From: Endozoicomonas acroporae
GTDB taxonomy: Bacteria > Pseudomonadota > Gammaproteobacteria > Pseudomonadales > Endozoicomonadaceae
Direction of reading: 5' to 3'
DNA length: 64,000 nucleotides
Assembly: GCF_002864045.1 (NCBI RefSeq)
Contig: NZ_PJPV01000026.1
Span: 1 to 64,000, forward strand
Each line of letters opens with the position of its first letter. Positions within the stretch are counted from its first letter, which is position 1. Of the stretch, positions 46,501-56,183 are shown piece after piece. Made by a program: the position numbers and the translations under genes. The notes beneath the pieces are model-generated. The model did no database searches. It saw nothing but the letters and a program-made list of their open reading frames with translations, and was not told where the DNA came from.

Positions 46501-46717
46501 TATCCTGCAATCGATCAGCATACTTTCCCTGCCCATCAGAGATGAGCTGCTTGCCATGCGTGAGCCAATCATTGCCAAAATAAAAACAGCCCTTGATTCA
46601 CTGAAGGTTGATGACAAAAGCGTGATAGAAGACTGTAAGAATAAAGCTATATTGATTATCGATAACTGGCTTCAGCCGCCTCTGCAGAGTACCTTCCCGG
46701 ACATTGCATCTGAATAA
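43580..46717 (+). CDS. large exported protein with repeated helical modules
   Basis: Protein of 1045 aa, not recognised. An in-frame TTG at 43544 is open, but ATG 43580 gives a clean signal peptide (MKTGYCYYRILLMFLCLLMA, cut near FAA). The mature part appears to contain about three copies of a module: an about 50-residue hydrophobic block (near 320-360, 565-615 and 815-850) followed by a helical stretch such as ARSNAQRALEALVVNLAEAF, SRAAATLALAAYTQRYF. Divergent from the ATP/ADP translocase gene, so possibly part of the same host-related function. Location beyond the inner membrane is inferred. Confidence 0.75.
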   Translation: MKTGYCYYRILLMFLCLLMASLLPYSGTSVFAAVHQGETDRQKQAQQSKNGEVSRLVNTLKTAVAWGLVPLSSEIALNISKNYLKQHNYTFLQTLLKIHGSNIRRSTSQHLTDNLSARLESFSYKTLSDEHLKKQTDDLQTDLLFRSLFTFSILSMNAQKARKTYFRLQDILDNIASTARLALTDGDYDRASAMIALAVQTMVYIHPEARASDGADSIRTHFNYHIDWSDIPEFRNDIQRHLRTMDPLVRRSTLINLRYCDLLNQWQISYQDCSDFENGAIGELEGMAIMSEKGTRPGVIQSALKGVPEHYIRNAIFIMGVSVPAVLLYFLDKKKTPVIYTVVDHFARVTGMATTKANIERFSSNTRRSLENWGAIDTGKGSSTSPTGEFANHYFNTLQKNATAILAEQPNFARSNAQRALEALVVNLAEAFNLQRVDDDQASAGMLAAALVQHYRENVEVTNDDSLIRSTLLAFRPLYHQELIPEVVRALEMLEPEYKTSSKVRRWYQQQLTTWFRLSSPDGSAQDLPEFPDIPWISQIPQLPSGKPRPRTPSKSWYQSYLPDKETISTITIQGTALGYSILVAILEPLTVRRLVAGNPPYWNLASYYLLTSMFDFGLRSLGEPAIVHLQTVIKNGIGSTTGILSSEDKQIQDELANKVNALNRKLSIEAQTSRSYRATLEGLLTRYWSLSSHLLAHPEHYPQSRAAATLALAAYTQRYFHAEFTEDNLVMKTLAVARLKPAFEILRKQGEIEHFTRQVFAALKALDPAFAKQDISNIYLKMLQGWGLKHDIQTTAKSQDVLDTWASYGDYLLAAVGFSTQAMVKALVHDEKTVDVISQSMAHFFVNIFEYGTTDSLRKKIYAWSRLKMLNVVSFYPEEEMIGVNFANQEMTDSFRRQKFYFGKPELDMRTQLIQIITSIANSYYQAIIAIDADRQIDNVIDQETLDNVENLVTLTVLRLVLFAPDLAADDLYILQSISILSLPIRDELLAMREPIIAKIKTALDSLKVDDKSVIEDCKNKAILIIDNWLQPPLQSTFPDIASE

Positions 46718-46847
46718 CACCTTGTTTTGCTGCGGAGCCCCTGCGGTAAACCCGTTTTTTTGTTTGAGCCCCGGTTTTTCCTGACAAGCCACAACGAAAA
46801 AACGTAAGTTGTTACCACTTTCCATAAACGGCACTGTTACTAAAAAA

Positions 46848-47753
46848 ATGGTTCACCCAATGTTCACCAGCGATCTGTCTACCGAATCAACTCTCAGCCC
46901 CAACATTACCAGACATAGCCTGAATGGCCTGTCCATTCTGAAAATTCAGAGCCGTGAATGTGAGGCGGCAATATCCCTTCACGGGGGCCATCTGCTTCAG
47001 TTCAAACCGACCGGGCATCAGGACGTTATCTGGCTCAGTAAGAAAGCAATCTTCTCACAAGGCAAAGCGATACGTGGTGGCATTCCTGTCTGCTGGCCCT
47101 GGTTTGGCCCGGTCAGTGCGCCTTCGCACGGGTTTGCCCGAATCAGCCCCTGGCAGTTGCTGGATCACGGGGAAAATGAACAGGCTGTTACCATTCGCCT
47201 GAAACTCTGTACCTCCGAACAGACCCGAGAGATCTGGCCCCATGATTTCAGTGCCGTTCTCACCTTTACCCTGGGAGCAACCCTGCGCATAGACCTGGAA
47301 ATGATCAACACCGGTGAGCGCCCCTGGCAATGGAGTGGTGCTTTGCACAGCTACTTCAATATTGCCGCAACCACCGAAACCTGGATTACCGGTGTCGGCA
47401 CTTCCTACCTTGATAGCCTGCAAAATGATCTGCCCTGCGACACCTCAGAAGCCCTGATCATCAATCAACCCATTGACCGGATTTATACCGCCCCGGATGC
47501 CACCATCGCCATCCATGACCGGGGTAATCAACGCATTATTCATGTTGTTAATGCCGGTCATAACTCCGCCGTTATCTGGAACCCATGGAAAGAAACCAGC
47601 AGAAATATGGGTGATATGAATGACGATGGTTATGAGACAATGGTTTGCGTTGAGGCAACCCGCTATGCGAAGGACCAGGCATCGGGTGCATTATTGATGC
47701 CCGGTGAAAAAAATATATTGAGCACTGAAATCAGTGTTACTTCTGATAAATAA
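46848..47753 (+). CDS. aldose 1-epimerase-like / D-hexose-6-phosphate mutarotase (YeaD-like)
   Basis: Galactose-mutarotase-fold enzyme of 301 aa, YeaD group. Motifs GGHLLQFKP, IRGGIPVCWPWFGP, SHGFAR and NPWKE match the family, which interconverts anomers of hexose 6-phosphates. ATG 46848 is chosen; a TTG at 46809 is an alternative. Stand-alone gene. Confidence 0.9.
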   Translation: MVHPMFTSDLSTESTLSPNITRHSLNGLSILKIQSRECEAAISLHGGHLLQFKPTGHQDVIWLSKKAIFSQGKAIRGGIPVCWPWFGPVSAPSHGFARISPWQLLDHGENEQAVTIRLKLCTSEQTREIWPHDFSAVLTFTLGATLRIDLEMINTGERPWQWSGALHSYFNIAATTETWITGVGTSYLDSLQNDLPCDTSEALIINQPIDRIYTAPDATIAIHDRGNQRIIHVVNAGHNSAVIWNPWKETSRNMGDMNDDGYETMVCVEATRYAKDQASGALLMPGEKNILSTEISVTSDK

Positions 47754-47845
47754 CCATCCGAAAAGTGAAACCTTATTCAGAGTATTTCCCGGATTGAGCG
47801 CTATGTGGTTTCCGGCATTACGGTATCGTGGGAACCGGTAGGCGA

Positions 47846-48952
47846 TCAGGAGTCAGGGCAACGACCCACCGATAATAATTCTGCTTTTTTTGCATTAGCT
47901 GCTGACTCTCCTATTTTCTTTGCTTCTTTTTCACTAAAGCCTTTTTTTAGGGCTGATCTACAGGCGTTTGACTTGGCATTTGCTACGGCCCTGACCACCT
48001 TGCCTTTAGCGGATGCTGCGTATTTGGCATCGTATTTGGCTTTAGCTGCCTTGCCTTGCCTGGATGAGGTGCGTTTGGCTCTGGCCGCCTTGCCTTTAGC
48101 GGATGCGGCGTATTTATAAACGGAGTATGCGCTGACCGCCTTGCCTTTCTCGGATGCGGCGTATTTGGCTCTGGTCTCCTTGCCTTTCTTGGATGCGGCA
48201 TATCTGGCATTGCATCTTCGCTTGGCCGCCTTACCTTTCTCGGATGCGGCGTATTTGGCTCTGGACGCCCGTCTTTTCCACGACTCATTGTAAGCCTTCT
48301 CGAAAGCCTTGCCTCTCTCGGACTCACGCCAAGCCTTCTGGAAAGCCCTTCTTCTTTCTCGCACAAGGGCAGCCTTCTTTTCATCGGTTTGCTGGTGAGC
48401 TACTGAGAGCGTGAGGGGCATAGGTTCAACAGAACCGGATGATTCAGGCACGTTAAACTCAGTAGTTTCCGCCATAACCTGCTCATGTGTGTCTTTAATT
48501 AAAGGATCGAATATAGTAACCGGACGTGATGATGACTGAGAAAAATTCAACAATGAATTTATCAGGGGTAATTTCCGGACTATTGGCTGAACGTTTGTCA
48601 AGGTTAAACCTGTGAATACAAAGTCATCATCAACAGGTTCACGGGAAAAATCACAAGATAAAATTTGGTCCAGGTCTTCCGGAGACAGTTGAGGTAACAC
48701 TGACTCATTTTCAGGGGATGGTAATTGAGAAATTGAAAAATTATCAAGCGGACGCAGAGAAGATGACATGCCCTGATTCATCATACCCTGCCTTAAATAT
48801 CCATAATGTAATAAATGGGGTGTCTGGATAGAACAGCCCGTCACACCTGGACTTGAACTGGGAATGCCAGAGGGCACTAAAGGTGATTCTGAAGGCTTCT
48901 GTAAACAGGAAGAAACAGAAAAAAAATTTGAGCCAGCGTTACATCTGTTCAT
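47846..48952 (-). CDS. lysine-rich KYxAS-repeat protein (copy 2)
   Basis: Protein of 368 aa. N-terminal half: Ser/Pro/Gln-rich with an acidic hydrophobic patch LSPEDLDQILSCDF and VDDDFVFTG (about 89-113), of the kind seen in eukaryotic activation domains. After the linker ESSGSVEPMPL comes a basic half (about 193-325) with about eight KYAASxKGK units, then the family C-terminus SALKKGFSEKEAKK. Close paralogue of the gene at 49.3 kb, in tandem. Shared leader upstream. No signal peptide. Nuclear or DNA-directed role is inferred from layout only. Confidence 0.8.
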   Translation of the reverse strand: MNRCNAGSNFFSVSSCLQKPSESPLVPSGIPSSSPGVTGCSIQTPHLLHYGYLRQGMMNQGMSSSLRPLDNFSISQLPSPENESVLPQLSPEDLDQILSCDFSREPVDDDFVFTGLTLTNVQPIVRKLPLINSLLNFSQSSSRPVTIFDPLIKDTHEQVMAETTEFNVPESSGSVEPMPLTLSVAHQQTDEKKAALVRERRRAFQKAWRESERGKAFEKAYNESWKRRASRAKYAASEKGKAAKRRCNARYAASKKGKETRAKYAASEKGKAVSAYSVYKYAASAKGKAARAKRTSSRQGKAAKAKYDAKYAASAKGKVVRAVANAKSNACRSALKKGFSEKEAKKIGESAANAKKAELLSVGRCPDS

Positions 48953-49020
48953 TGGATTACTGAATTATTGAATTACCGCTTGAGACCGCTCCTGGATTAT
49001 AAAAGTTCCTATTTGACCCC
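48953..49020 (-). promoter_or_regulatory. shared leader, copy 2
   Basis: On the minus strand: GGAACTTTTATAATCC, then GCGGTCTCAAGC, then GTAATTCAATAATTCAGTAA before the ATG. Same order as in the other copies. Confidence 0.7.
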
Positions 49021-49273
49021 AAAAGTAGATTCAGGGTCAGTGATTTAAAATTAACCATGAATCAATATCCATTAAATAACTCTTTGAAAACAGGGTCTTA
49101 TTGATGTAAAAACACTCTATACATAAAACTTAAGCCGCCTTCTCCTGCAAGATATTTCATAAGCATTTACTATGACCACAAACAACAACGTCAGCAATCT
49201 CTTTCAGGATATTTCCCGGATTGAGTGCTATGTGATTTCCGGCATTATAGGTATCCTGGAAACCTGCAGGCGA
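49021..49273. other. spacer between tandem repeat-protein genes
   Basis: Non-coding spacer. Its right part (TATTTCCCGGATTGAG at about 49210 and onward) is repeated at 47783, downstream of copy 2, showing that the duplicated unit includes the 3' flank. Confidence 0.5.
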
Positions 49274-50413
49274 TCAGCGGTGTGGACAAAGACCCATTGA
49301 TAATAATTCTGTTTTTTTTGCATTTGCTGCTGACTCTCCTTTTTTCCTCGCTTCTTTTTCACTAAAGCCTTTTTTTAGCGCTACTCTATAGGCGTTTGAC
49401 TTGGCATTTGATATGGCCCTGGTCACCTTGCCTTTAACAGTTGCGATGTATTTGGCATCGTTTTTGGCTCTGACCGCCTTGCCTATATCGGATGCGAAGT
49501 ATTTGGCTCTGATCGCCTTGCCTTTATCGGATGCGAGGTATTTGGCTCTGGTCGCCTTGCCTTTATCGGATGCGAGGTATTTGGCTCTGACCGCCTTGCC
49601 TTTATCGGATGCAAAGTATTTGGCCCTGGTCGCCTTGCCTTTATCGGATGCGAGGTATTTGGCTCTGGTCGCCTTGCCTTTAACAGTTGCGGCGTATTTG
49701 GCATCTTTTTTGGCTCTGGCCGCCCGGCCTTTCCCGCACTCACAGTAAGCCTTCTGGGCAGCCCTTCCTTTCTCAGTCTCACGGTAAGTCTTCTTGGCAG
49801 ACCTTCTTTTCCCTGGCGCAAAAGAAGCCTTCATTTCATCGGTCTGCTGGTGAGCTACTGAGAGCGTGAGAGGCTGAGGTTCAACAGAACCGGACGATTC
49901 AGGCGCGTTAAACTCAGTGGTTTTCGTTGTAATTTGCTCATGTGTGTCCTTAATTAAAGGATCAATCATAGCAACGGGACGTGATGATGGCTGAGAAAAA
50001 CTCAACAATGAATTGCTCAGGGAAAATTTTTGAACTATTGGCTGAACGTTTGTCAAGGTTAAATCTGTGAATGCAAAGTCGTCATAAACAGGTTCACGGA
50101 AAAAATCACAAGATAAAACCTGGTCAAGGTCTTCCAGATCCAGAAAAAGTTTAGGTAACACTGACTCATTTTCAGGGGATGGTAATAGAGAAATTGAAAA
50201 ATCATCAAGCGAGCGAAGAGAAGATGGCATGCCCTGATTCATCGTACCCTCCCTTAAATATTCATAATGTAATGAATGACCTGTCTGGATAGAACAGCCC
50301 GTCACACCTGGCCTTGAACTGGAAGAGCCAGAGGGTACTGAAGGTGATTCTGAAGGCTTCTGTAAACAGGAAGAAGCAGAAAAGAAGTTTGAACCAGCGT
50401 TACATCTGTCCAT
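49274..50413 (-). CDS. lysine-rich KYxAS-repeat protein (copy 3)
   Basis: Protein of 379 aa, tandem paralogue of copy 2 with near-identical N-terminus, acidic patch (LDLEDLDQVLSCDFF) and C-terminus (YRVALKKGFSEKEARKKGES). The basic half differs: seven regular units, mainly of 13 residues such as RAKYLASDKGKAT, encoded by a 39-bp tandem array, flanked by two degenerate ones. Repeat number thus varies between paralogues. Shared leader upstream. Cytoplasmic or exported without a classical signal. Confidence 0.8.
   Translation of the reverse strand: MDRCNAGSNFFSASSCLQKPSESPSVPSGSSSSRPGVTGCSIQTGHSLHYEYLREGTMNQGMPSSLRSLDDFSISLLPSPENESVLPKLFLDLEDLDQVLSCDFFREPVYDDFAFTDLTLTNVQPIVQKFSLSNSLLSFSQPSSRPVAMIDPLIKDTHEQITTKTTEFNAPESSGSVEPQPLTLSVAHQQTDEMKASFAPGKRRSAKKTYRETEKGRAAQKAYCECGKGRAARAKKDAKYAATVKGKATRAKYLASDKGKATRAKYFASDKGKAVRAKYLASDKGKATRAKYLASDKGKAIRAKYFASDIGKAVRAKNDAKYIATVKGKVTRAISNAKSNAYRVALKKGFSEKEARKKGESAANAKKTELLSMGLCPHR
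49440..49690 (-). repeat. 39-bp tandem repeat array in copy 3
   Basis: About six consecutive 39-bp units (for example TTGCCTTTATCGGATGCGAG on the plus strand), nearly identical and in frame; one unit equals 13 residues. Confidence 0.85.
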
Positions 50414-50489
50414 TGGATTATTGCATTATAGAATTATTGAATTACCGCTTGAGACTGTTCCTGGATGATAAAAGTTCCTCTTTGACCCC
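50414..50489 (-). promoter_or_regulatory. shared leader, copy 3
   Basis: Minus strand: AGAGGAACTTTTATCATCC, then CAGTCTCAAGCGGTAATTCA, ATAATTCTATAATGCAATAA before the ATG. The sequence farther upstream is also shared with copy 2. Confidence 0.7.
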
Positions 50490-50585
50490 AAAAGTAGATT
50501 CAGGGTCAGCGATTTATAAAAAACAGATGACCAACTACCAAAATAAGCTCTCATTATGAAATAAACTTCTACAGGAGTTAAATAT

Positions 50586-51203
50586 ATGAACCCTATAATT
50601 GAGCTTGCATCCTGCACAAAAGCTGTAAGTGACATCGCACTACCATACAACCTTATCTTAGAGGCCAGGTTTAAAGGCTATAAGATAAGCGTTGTGCCCA
50701 AAGTATCCGACATATCATATATCCGGGAATATTTTCATTCCAAAAATCTAAAAGTCTCACCTATTAAAGGTGCGAAGAAAGCATTAAAAAAAATAGATAC
50801 AGCTAAAAATTTCAACAAAAGAGTTATTGAACTTATTGAAATCAGGACTGCTACTACAGCCGCTTATCTGTCATTTAAACTTAATCATGAATCAATATCT
50901 ATTGAAATTTTATCGGTACAAAAATCCTATCAAGGTAATGGACTTGGAAAGTTGTTGATGAAATCCATTATTGAAGTTGCTGCGTCCAGGAAAGTCCCTG
51001 ACATAGTCTTGAATAGTGACAACGATGCAATTTCATTTTATGAGAAATTTGGCTTTGAAAAAGTTAAAACAGGAGAATCAGAACCACTGATGAAATTAGC
51101 AACGCCTGTGCGAAATTATTTACGGCAAAAGAGCCTGGAACACTATCATCTGATCTGCCTGGATAAGCAGTTATTATCACTAATTCCATATAAAAAGGTT
51201 TAA
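50586..51203 (+). CDS. GNAT-family N-acetyltransferase
   Basis: Acetyltransferase of 205 aa. The acetyl-CoA binding stretch VQKSYQGNGLGKLLMKSIIE (Q/RxxGxG/A type) and the C-terminal NDAISFYEKFGFEKV are typical of GNAT enzymes; the N-terminal about 90 residues are not recognised. A good Shine-Dalgarno CAGGAG precedes it. A/T-rich and placed in the repeat-protein island, so probably acquired. Acceptor substrate unknown. Confidence 0.85.
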   Translation: MNPIIELASCTKAVSDIALPYNLILEARFKGYKISVVPKVSDISYIREYFHSKNLKVSPIKGAKKALKKIDTAKNFNKRVIELIEIRTATTAAYLSFKLNHESISIEILSVQKSYQGNGLGKLLMKSIIEVAASRKVPDIVLNSDNDAISFYEKFGFEKVKTGESEPLMKLATPVRNYLRQKSLEHYHLICLDKQLLSLIPYKKV

Positions 51204-51320
51204 GAAAACCGACACTGGATCTTCTTACACCTCATACTGCGCCAGATCGGACTTTGATCCCAACTGCCAGAATAACCGTCATAATGCACATTTCTTTGTG
51301 CATCATGGGAATGTACTTTT

Positions 51321-51926
51321 TTATACCGCTGCCGCTGCCAGTATCATCTCTACTGCACTGTCCGACATGGCATCAATGGAGTTTCTATCCAGGTAAATAC
51401 CATCATTCAATAAGCGACTCATACCGTGCAACATGCTCCAGCTCACCTGGGCAAGGCGCAGGCCATCAATATCTTTTGAAAACTTACCCTTGCCCTGCCA
51501 GCTGCGGATCAGATCAACATAGTGCTGAAAGCAGGCAAAAGAGGCCGCTCTCAGACTCTCTGTTGGTTCACCATTTTTCCAGACCGGACGACCGAACATC
51601 AGGTCATACTCCTCAGGATACTTCCAGGAAAGATCCAGATAGGCATGGACAAAAGCCTTTAACCAGCCATTCATGTCCCCTGACTGCTCATGCATCTGTT
51701 GTGCAAAGTGTGCCTGCCACTTCTCAAACCCCTGCTCGGCGATGGCACAGAGCAGCGCATTCTTATCTTTAAAATGATGATAAGCCGCCGTTCTGGAGAC
51801 CCCTACCCGCTCCGCCAGCGCGCGCATGGAAATGCCATCCACCCCCTGCTCCCCGATCATACGGGTTGCCTCTTCAAGCAGCTCCTGGTGAAGGTTACCG
51901 TGGTGGTAGGATTTTCTGCCAGTCAT
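51321..51926 (-). CDS. TetR-family transcriptional regulator
   Basis: TetR regulator of 201 aa if started at MTGRKSYHHGNL (51926). The helix-turn-helix GISMRALAERVGVSRTAAYH is complete and a ligand domain follows. Divergent from fadH, with a palindromic site in the shared gap, so it probably represses fadH and itself in response to a fatty-acyl or related ligand. Confidence 0.9.
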   Translation of the reverse strand: MTGRKSYHHGNLHQELLEEATRMIGEQGVDGISMRALAERVGVSRTAAYHHFKDKNALLCAIAEQGFEKWQAHFAQQMHEQSGDMNGWLKAFVHAYLDLSWKYPEEYDLMFGRPVWKNGEPTESLRAASFACFQHYVDLIRSWQGKGKFSKDIDGLRLAQVSWSMLHGMSRLLNDGIYLDRNSIDAMSDSAVEMILAAAAV

Positions 51927-51988
51927 ATGTCGTTTAATGCCCGTGCGCTGTCTGATACAAAATGGTGCAGTCCAGAGACAATACAAAT

Positions 51989-52031
51989 TATCTTGACAGT
52001 GTCAAATTACCATTTTATCTTGACAGCGTCT
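51989..52031. promoter_or_regulatory. TetR operator and promoter region
   Basis: Two direct copies of TTATCTTGACAGYGTC, about 26 bp apart. The first contains the palindrome TTGACAGTGTCAA. The sites overlap TTGACA-like -35 elements for fadH. Confidence 0.6.
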
Positions 52032-52033
52032 AG

Positions 52034-54085
<2,052 letters not shown>

Positions 54086-54103
54086 TACTGCCACTTAACC
54101 AGT

Positions 54104-54126
54104 AAAGGGGGCTCGCCCCCCTTTAT
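54104..54126 (+). terminator. terminator after fadH
   Basis: Stem AAAGGGGG/CCCCCTTT with loop around CTCG, followed by a T-rich stretch. Confidence 0.75.
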
Positions 54127-54156
54127 CATTCCGGCCTCAAGTAAACCTGGCCCGAA

Positions 54157-54244
54157 TTGCATAAATATTGAATGGGTTGTAGTGGGGAGGAACTTCTATA
54201 ATAAAGAGTGGTCTTAAGCTGTAATTCTTCAATTTGATAATTCA
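54157..54244 (+). promoter_or_regulatory. shared leader, copy 4
   Basis: Contains GCATAAATATTGAATG, then GGAGGAACTTCTATAATAAA, then GTGGTCTTAAGCTGTAATTC and TAATTCA right before ATG 54245. Confidence 0.7.
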
Positions 54245-54922
54245 ATGGATCACTATAATAAATTACCGCCCTTCCATATTGCGTTTTCCGGACTCAATTT
54301 GAATTCGGTTCAACAAACGTACCAGCATGACAAAAATAAACTGCACCCCACCTATCAAGGTATGCCTGTCCAGACACTGAAATATCCTTTTCCTGTTTAT
54401 GTCAGACCAGAATCAACGGAATCTTCCGAGTTTGGTGAAGCTCTGCCCCTTCCCAATGAAGGGACCTGCACTTCTGGATTGGACAAAACGAGCAAAACCA
54501 AACACGCCGCACCCGTTCAAGGCAAGGAAAGCAAAGACAAATGCATCGCAAAAGCTAAGCATAGGGCGGCCCAGGCCAGATACGCCGCATCCAAAAAAGG
54601 CCAGGCAAATAGAGCCAGGTACCTTGCATCTGATAATTGCAAGGTGAGCCAGGCCAAATACACCGCATCCAAAAAAGGCAAGGCGGTCAGGGCCATATAC
54701 AATGCATCCGATCAGGGGAAGGCAAGCAAGGCCAAATACAATGCATCCGAAAAGGGCCTGGCGACCATAGCCAGATACAATGCATCCGATAGTCGCAAGG
54801 CGAGCCAGGCCAAATACGAAGCATCCGAAAAGGGCCAGGCGGCCAAGGCCAGAAAACTGGCCAGGTACGCCTTATCCAGGGAAAAAAGGATTTCCCAGTC
54901 TATAAAAAATGCAAGATCATAA
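54245..54922 (+). CDS. lysine-rich KYxAS-repeat protein (copy 4, short)
   Basis: Protein of 225 aa. N-terminus MDHYNKLPPFHIAFSG and LKYPFPVYVRPES are shared with the gene at 57.9 kb, and the linker ESSEFGEALPLP with copies 1-3. About eight basic units follow from about residue 107 (ARYAASKKGQANR, AKYNASEKGLA and so on). It lacks the long acidic region and the C-terminal block of copies 1-3. Shared leader upstream; no signal peptide. Confidence 0.8.
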   Translation: MDHYNKLPPFHIAFSGLNLNSVQQTYQHDKNKLHPTYQGMPVQTLKYPFPVYVRPESTESSEFGEALPLPNEGTCTSGLDKTSKTKHAAPVQGKESKDKCIAKAKHRAAQARYAASKKGQANRARYLASDNCKVSQAKYTASKKGKAVRAIYNASDQGKASKAKYNASEKGLATIARYNASDSRKASQAKYEASEKGQAAKARKLARYALSREKRISQSIKNARS

Positions 54923-54960
54923 GTTAGTTTCAGTTAACTAACTGATGACTGGATTGCGAA

Positions 54961-55022
54961 AGGCTGGGAACTTCTATAAAAAATAGCGGTCTTGAAATAT
55001 ATTTAAATGCTATAATTCCTCA
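54961..55022 (+). promoter_or_regulatory. shared leader, copy 5
   Basis: GGGAACTTCTATAAAAAATA, then GCGGTCTTGAAATATA, then CTATAATTCCTCA before ATG 55023. Confidence 0.65.
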
Positions 55023-55943
55023 ATGCACAGTTCACCAGTCATAAATGATGTTTCTTTTTGTTCGAGCGCTTGCGATTCGACATGGCGGGAAGATTTAACT
55101 CTGAGCACGGCTGCACCTTCAATTCATGATCCAAGCATATCTTGTTATTCCGTGAAACAGGTATTTGATAAAACTATTCCTTTATATCTTACTAAGGATA
55201 CAACATACCAGGTTACATTAACCCCTCAACACTCATTAGCTGAATTTTCCATTTCTCATATTTCACCTGATATCGATGATTTATTCCCTGAATTATCACA
55301 GAGCACTATCAATCAATTTTTATTTAATTCTGATGACAACCCTATCAATGATGGATTGATAAATAAAGATTCAAAATCATTGAATCATAGCCAATTATCT
55401 CATAATTTAATATTTGCAAAACCACAAACTCCCCTTAACCAATTAACTCATACAGAGGCTTCCAAAAATAAAATTTCAGACATGACCATATATGAAGTCT
55501 GGAGAATAAATAATAGAAAGAAATTAAATAGAATATCCGCCAAAAGAAGCCGAGACAATATAGAAAATCATATACAAGAAATGGAATCAAAGCTGAATTT
55601 ACGACAAATTGCATCAATCAAGTCAATTTGTAGAAAAAACGTTAACAATATCAAAGAACTTGATACAATTAGAGACTATCTTGAGCGCAAGCAGAAAAAT
55701 AACAAAATAGTAAAAAAATACGGCATTGATAAATTATCTAATTTAATTATTGATACTAAAAGAAGAAAAACCAACTCAATTGATAGAAATGATTTAGATA
55801 GATTTAAATTTCTAAAAAAGAAGGCTAGAAATTTATACTCTTCAACAAAATCAAGATTTTTCAAATCTGAATACATAAAAAAATTGGAATCTGCGACTAA
55901 AGCCAACCCCACTTACCCCTCTGAATGTCAAAAACCGGACTAA
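55023..55943 (+). CDS. bZIP-like basic protein with acidic N-terminal half
   Basis: Protein of 306 aa encoded in strikingly A/T-rich DNA. Residues 80-106 form an acidic hydrophobic stretch (SPDIDDLFPELSQSTINQFL), like an activation domain. Residues 164-191 read RKKLNRISAKRSRDNIENHI and on, matching the bZIP basic-region core N-x-x-S-A-x-x-S-R (Asn169, Arg177), with Met187 and Leu191 at zipper-like positions. The full PROSITE pattern is not met and the heptads break after about two turns, so a bZIP fold is uncertain. The rest is Lys-rich. Shares the island leader. No signal peptide. Confidence 0.55.
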   Translation: MHSSPVINDVSFCSSACDSTWREDLTLSTAAPSIHDPSISCYSVKQVFDKTIPLYLTKDTTYQVTLTPQHSLAEFSISHISPDIDDLFPELSQSTINQFLFNSDDNPINDGLINKDSKSLNHSQLSHNLIFAKPQTPLNQLTHTEASKNKISDMTIYEVWRINNRKKLNRISAKRSRDNIENHIQEMESKLNLRQIASIKSICRKNVNNIKELDTIRDYLERKQKNNKIVKKYGIDKLSNLIIDTKRRKTNSIDRNDLDRFKFLKKKARNLYSSTKSRFFKSEYIKKLESATKANPTYPSECQKPD

Positions 55944-56114
55944 AAAAATCGGCTGATTTCATCCGCTGAACTGATGACCTCATAGATTTAATTGCCAACG
56001 ACCCGACGGCCAACATTTTTCACAACTGTAAAGTGCTGAATTTTACATTACCATGGTTAATAACTACGCCAAATATCTATTCGAAGTTGATATAAGATCG
56101 GATAAATTCTTTTA

Positions 56115-56183
56115 AGAAAGGAACTTTTATAAAGAGAGAAGGCCAAGGGTTAAAGTTCAATAATTAAATAACTCAATAATTCA
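56115..56183 (+). promoter_or_regulatory. shared leader, copy 6
   Basis: GAAAGGAACTTTTATAAAGA, a degenerate middle, then TTCAATAATTAAATAACTCA and ATAATTCA before ATG 56184. Confidence 0.65.

Noticed and set aside
49440..49690. Regular 39-bp repeats that could suggest a CRISPR array
   Set aside because: Units are contiguous with no unique spacers and keep a coding frame for the KYxASDKGK repeats.
55023..55943. Calling this gene a certain bZIP transcription factor
   Set aside because: Two positions of the PROSITE basic-region pattern fail and the zipper heptads stop early, so only bZIP-like is claimed.
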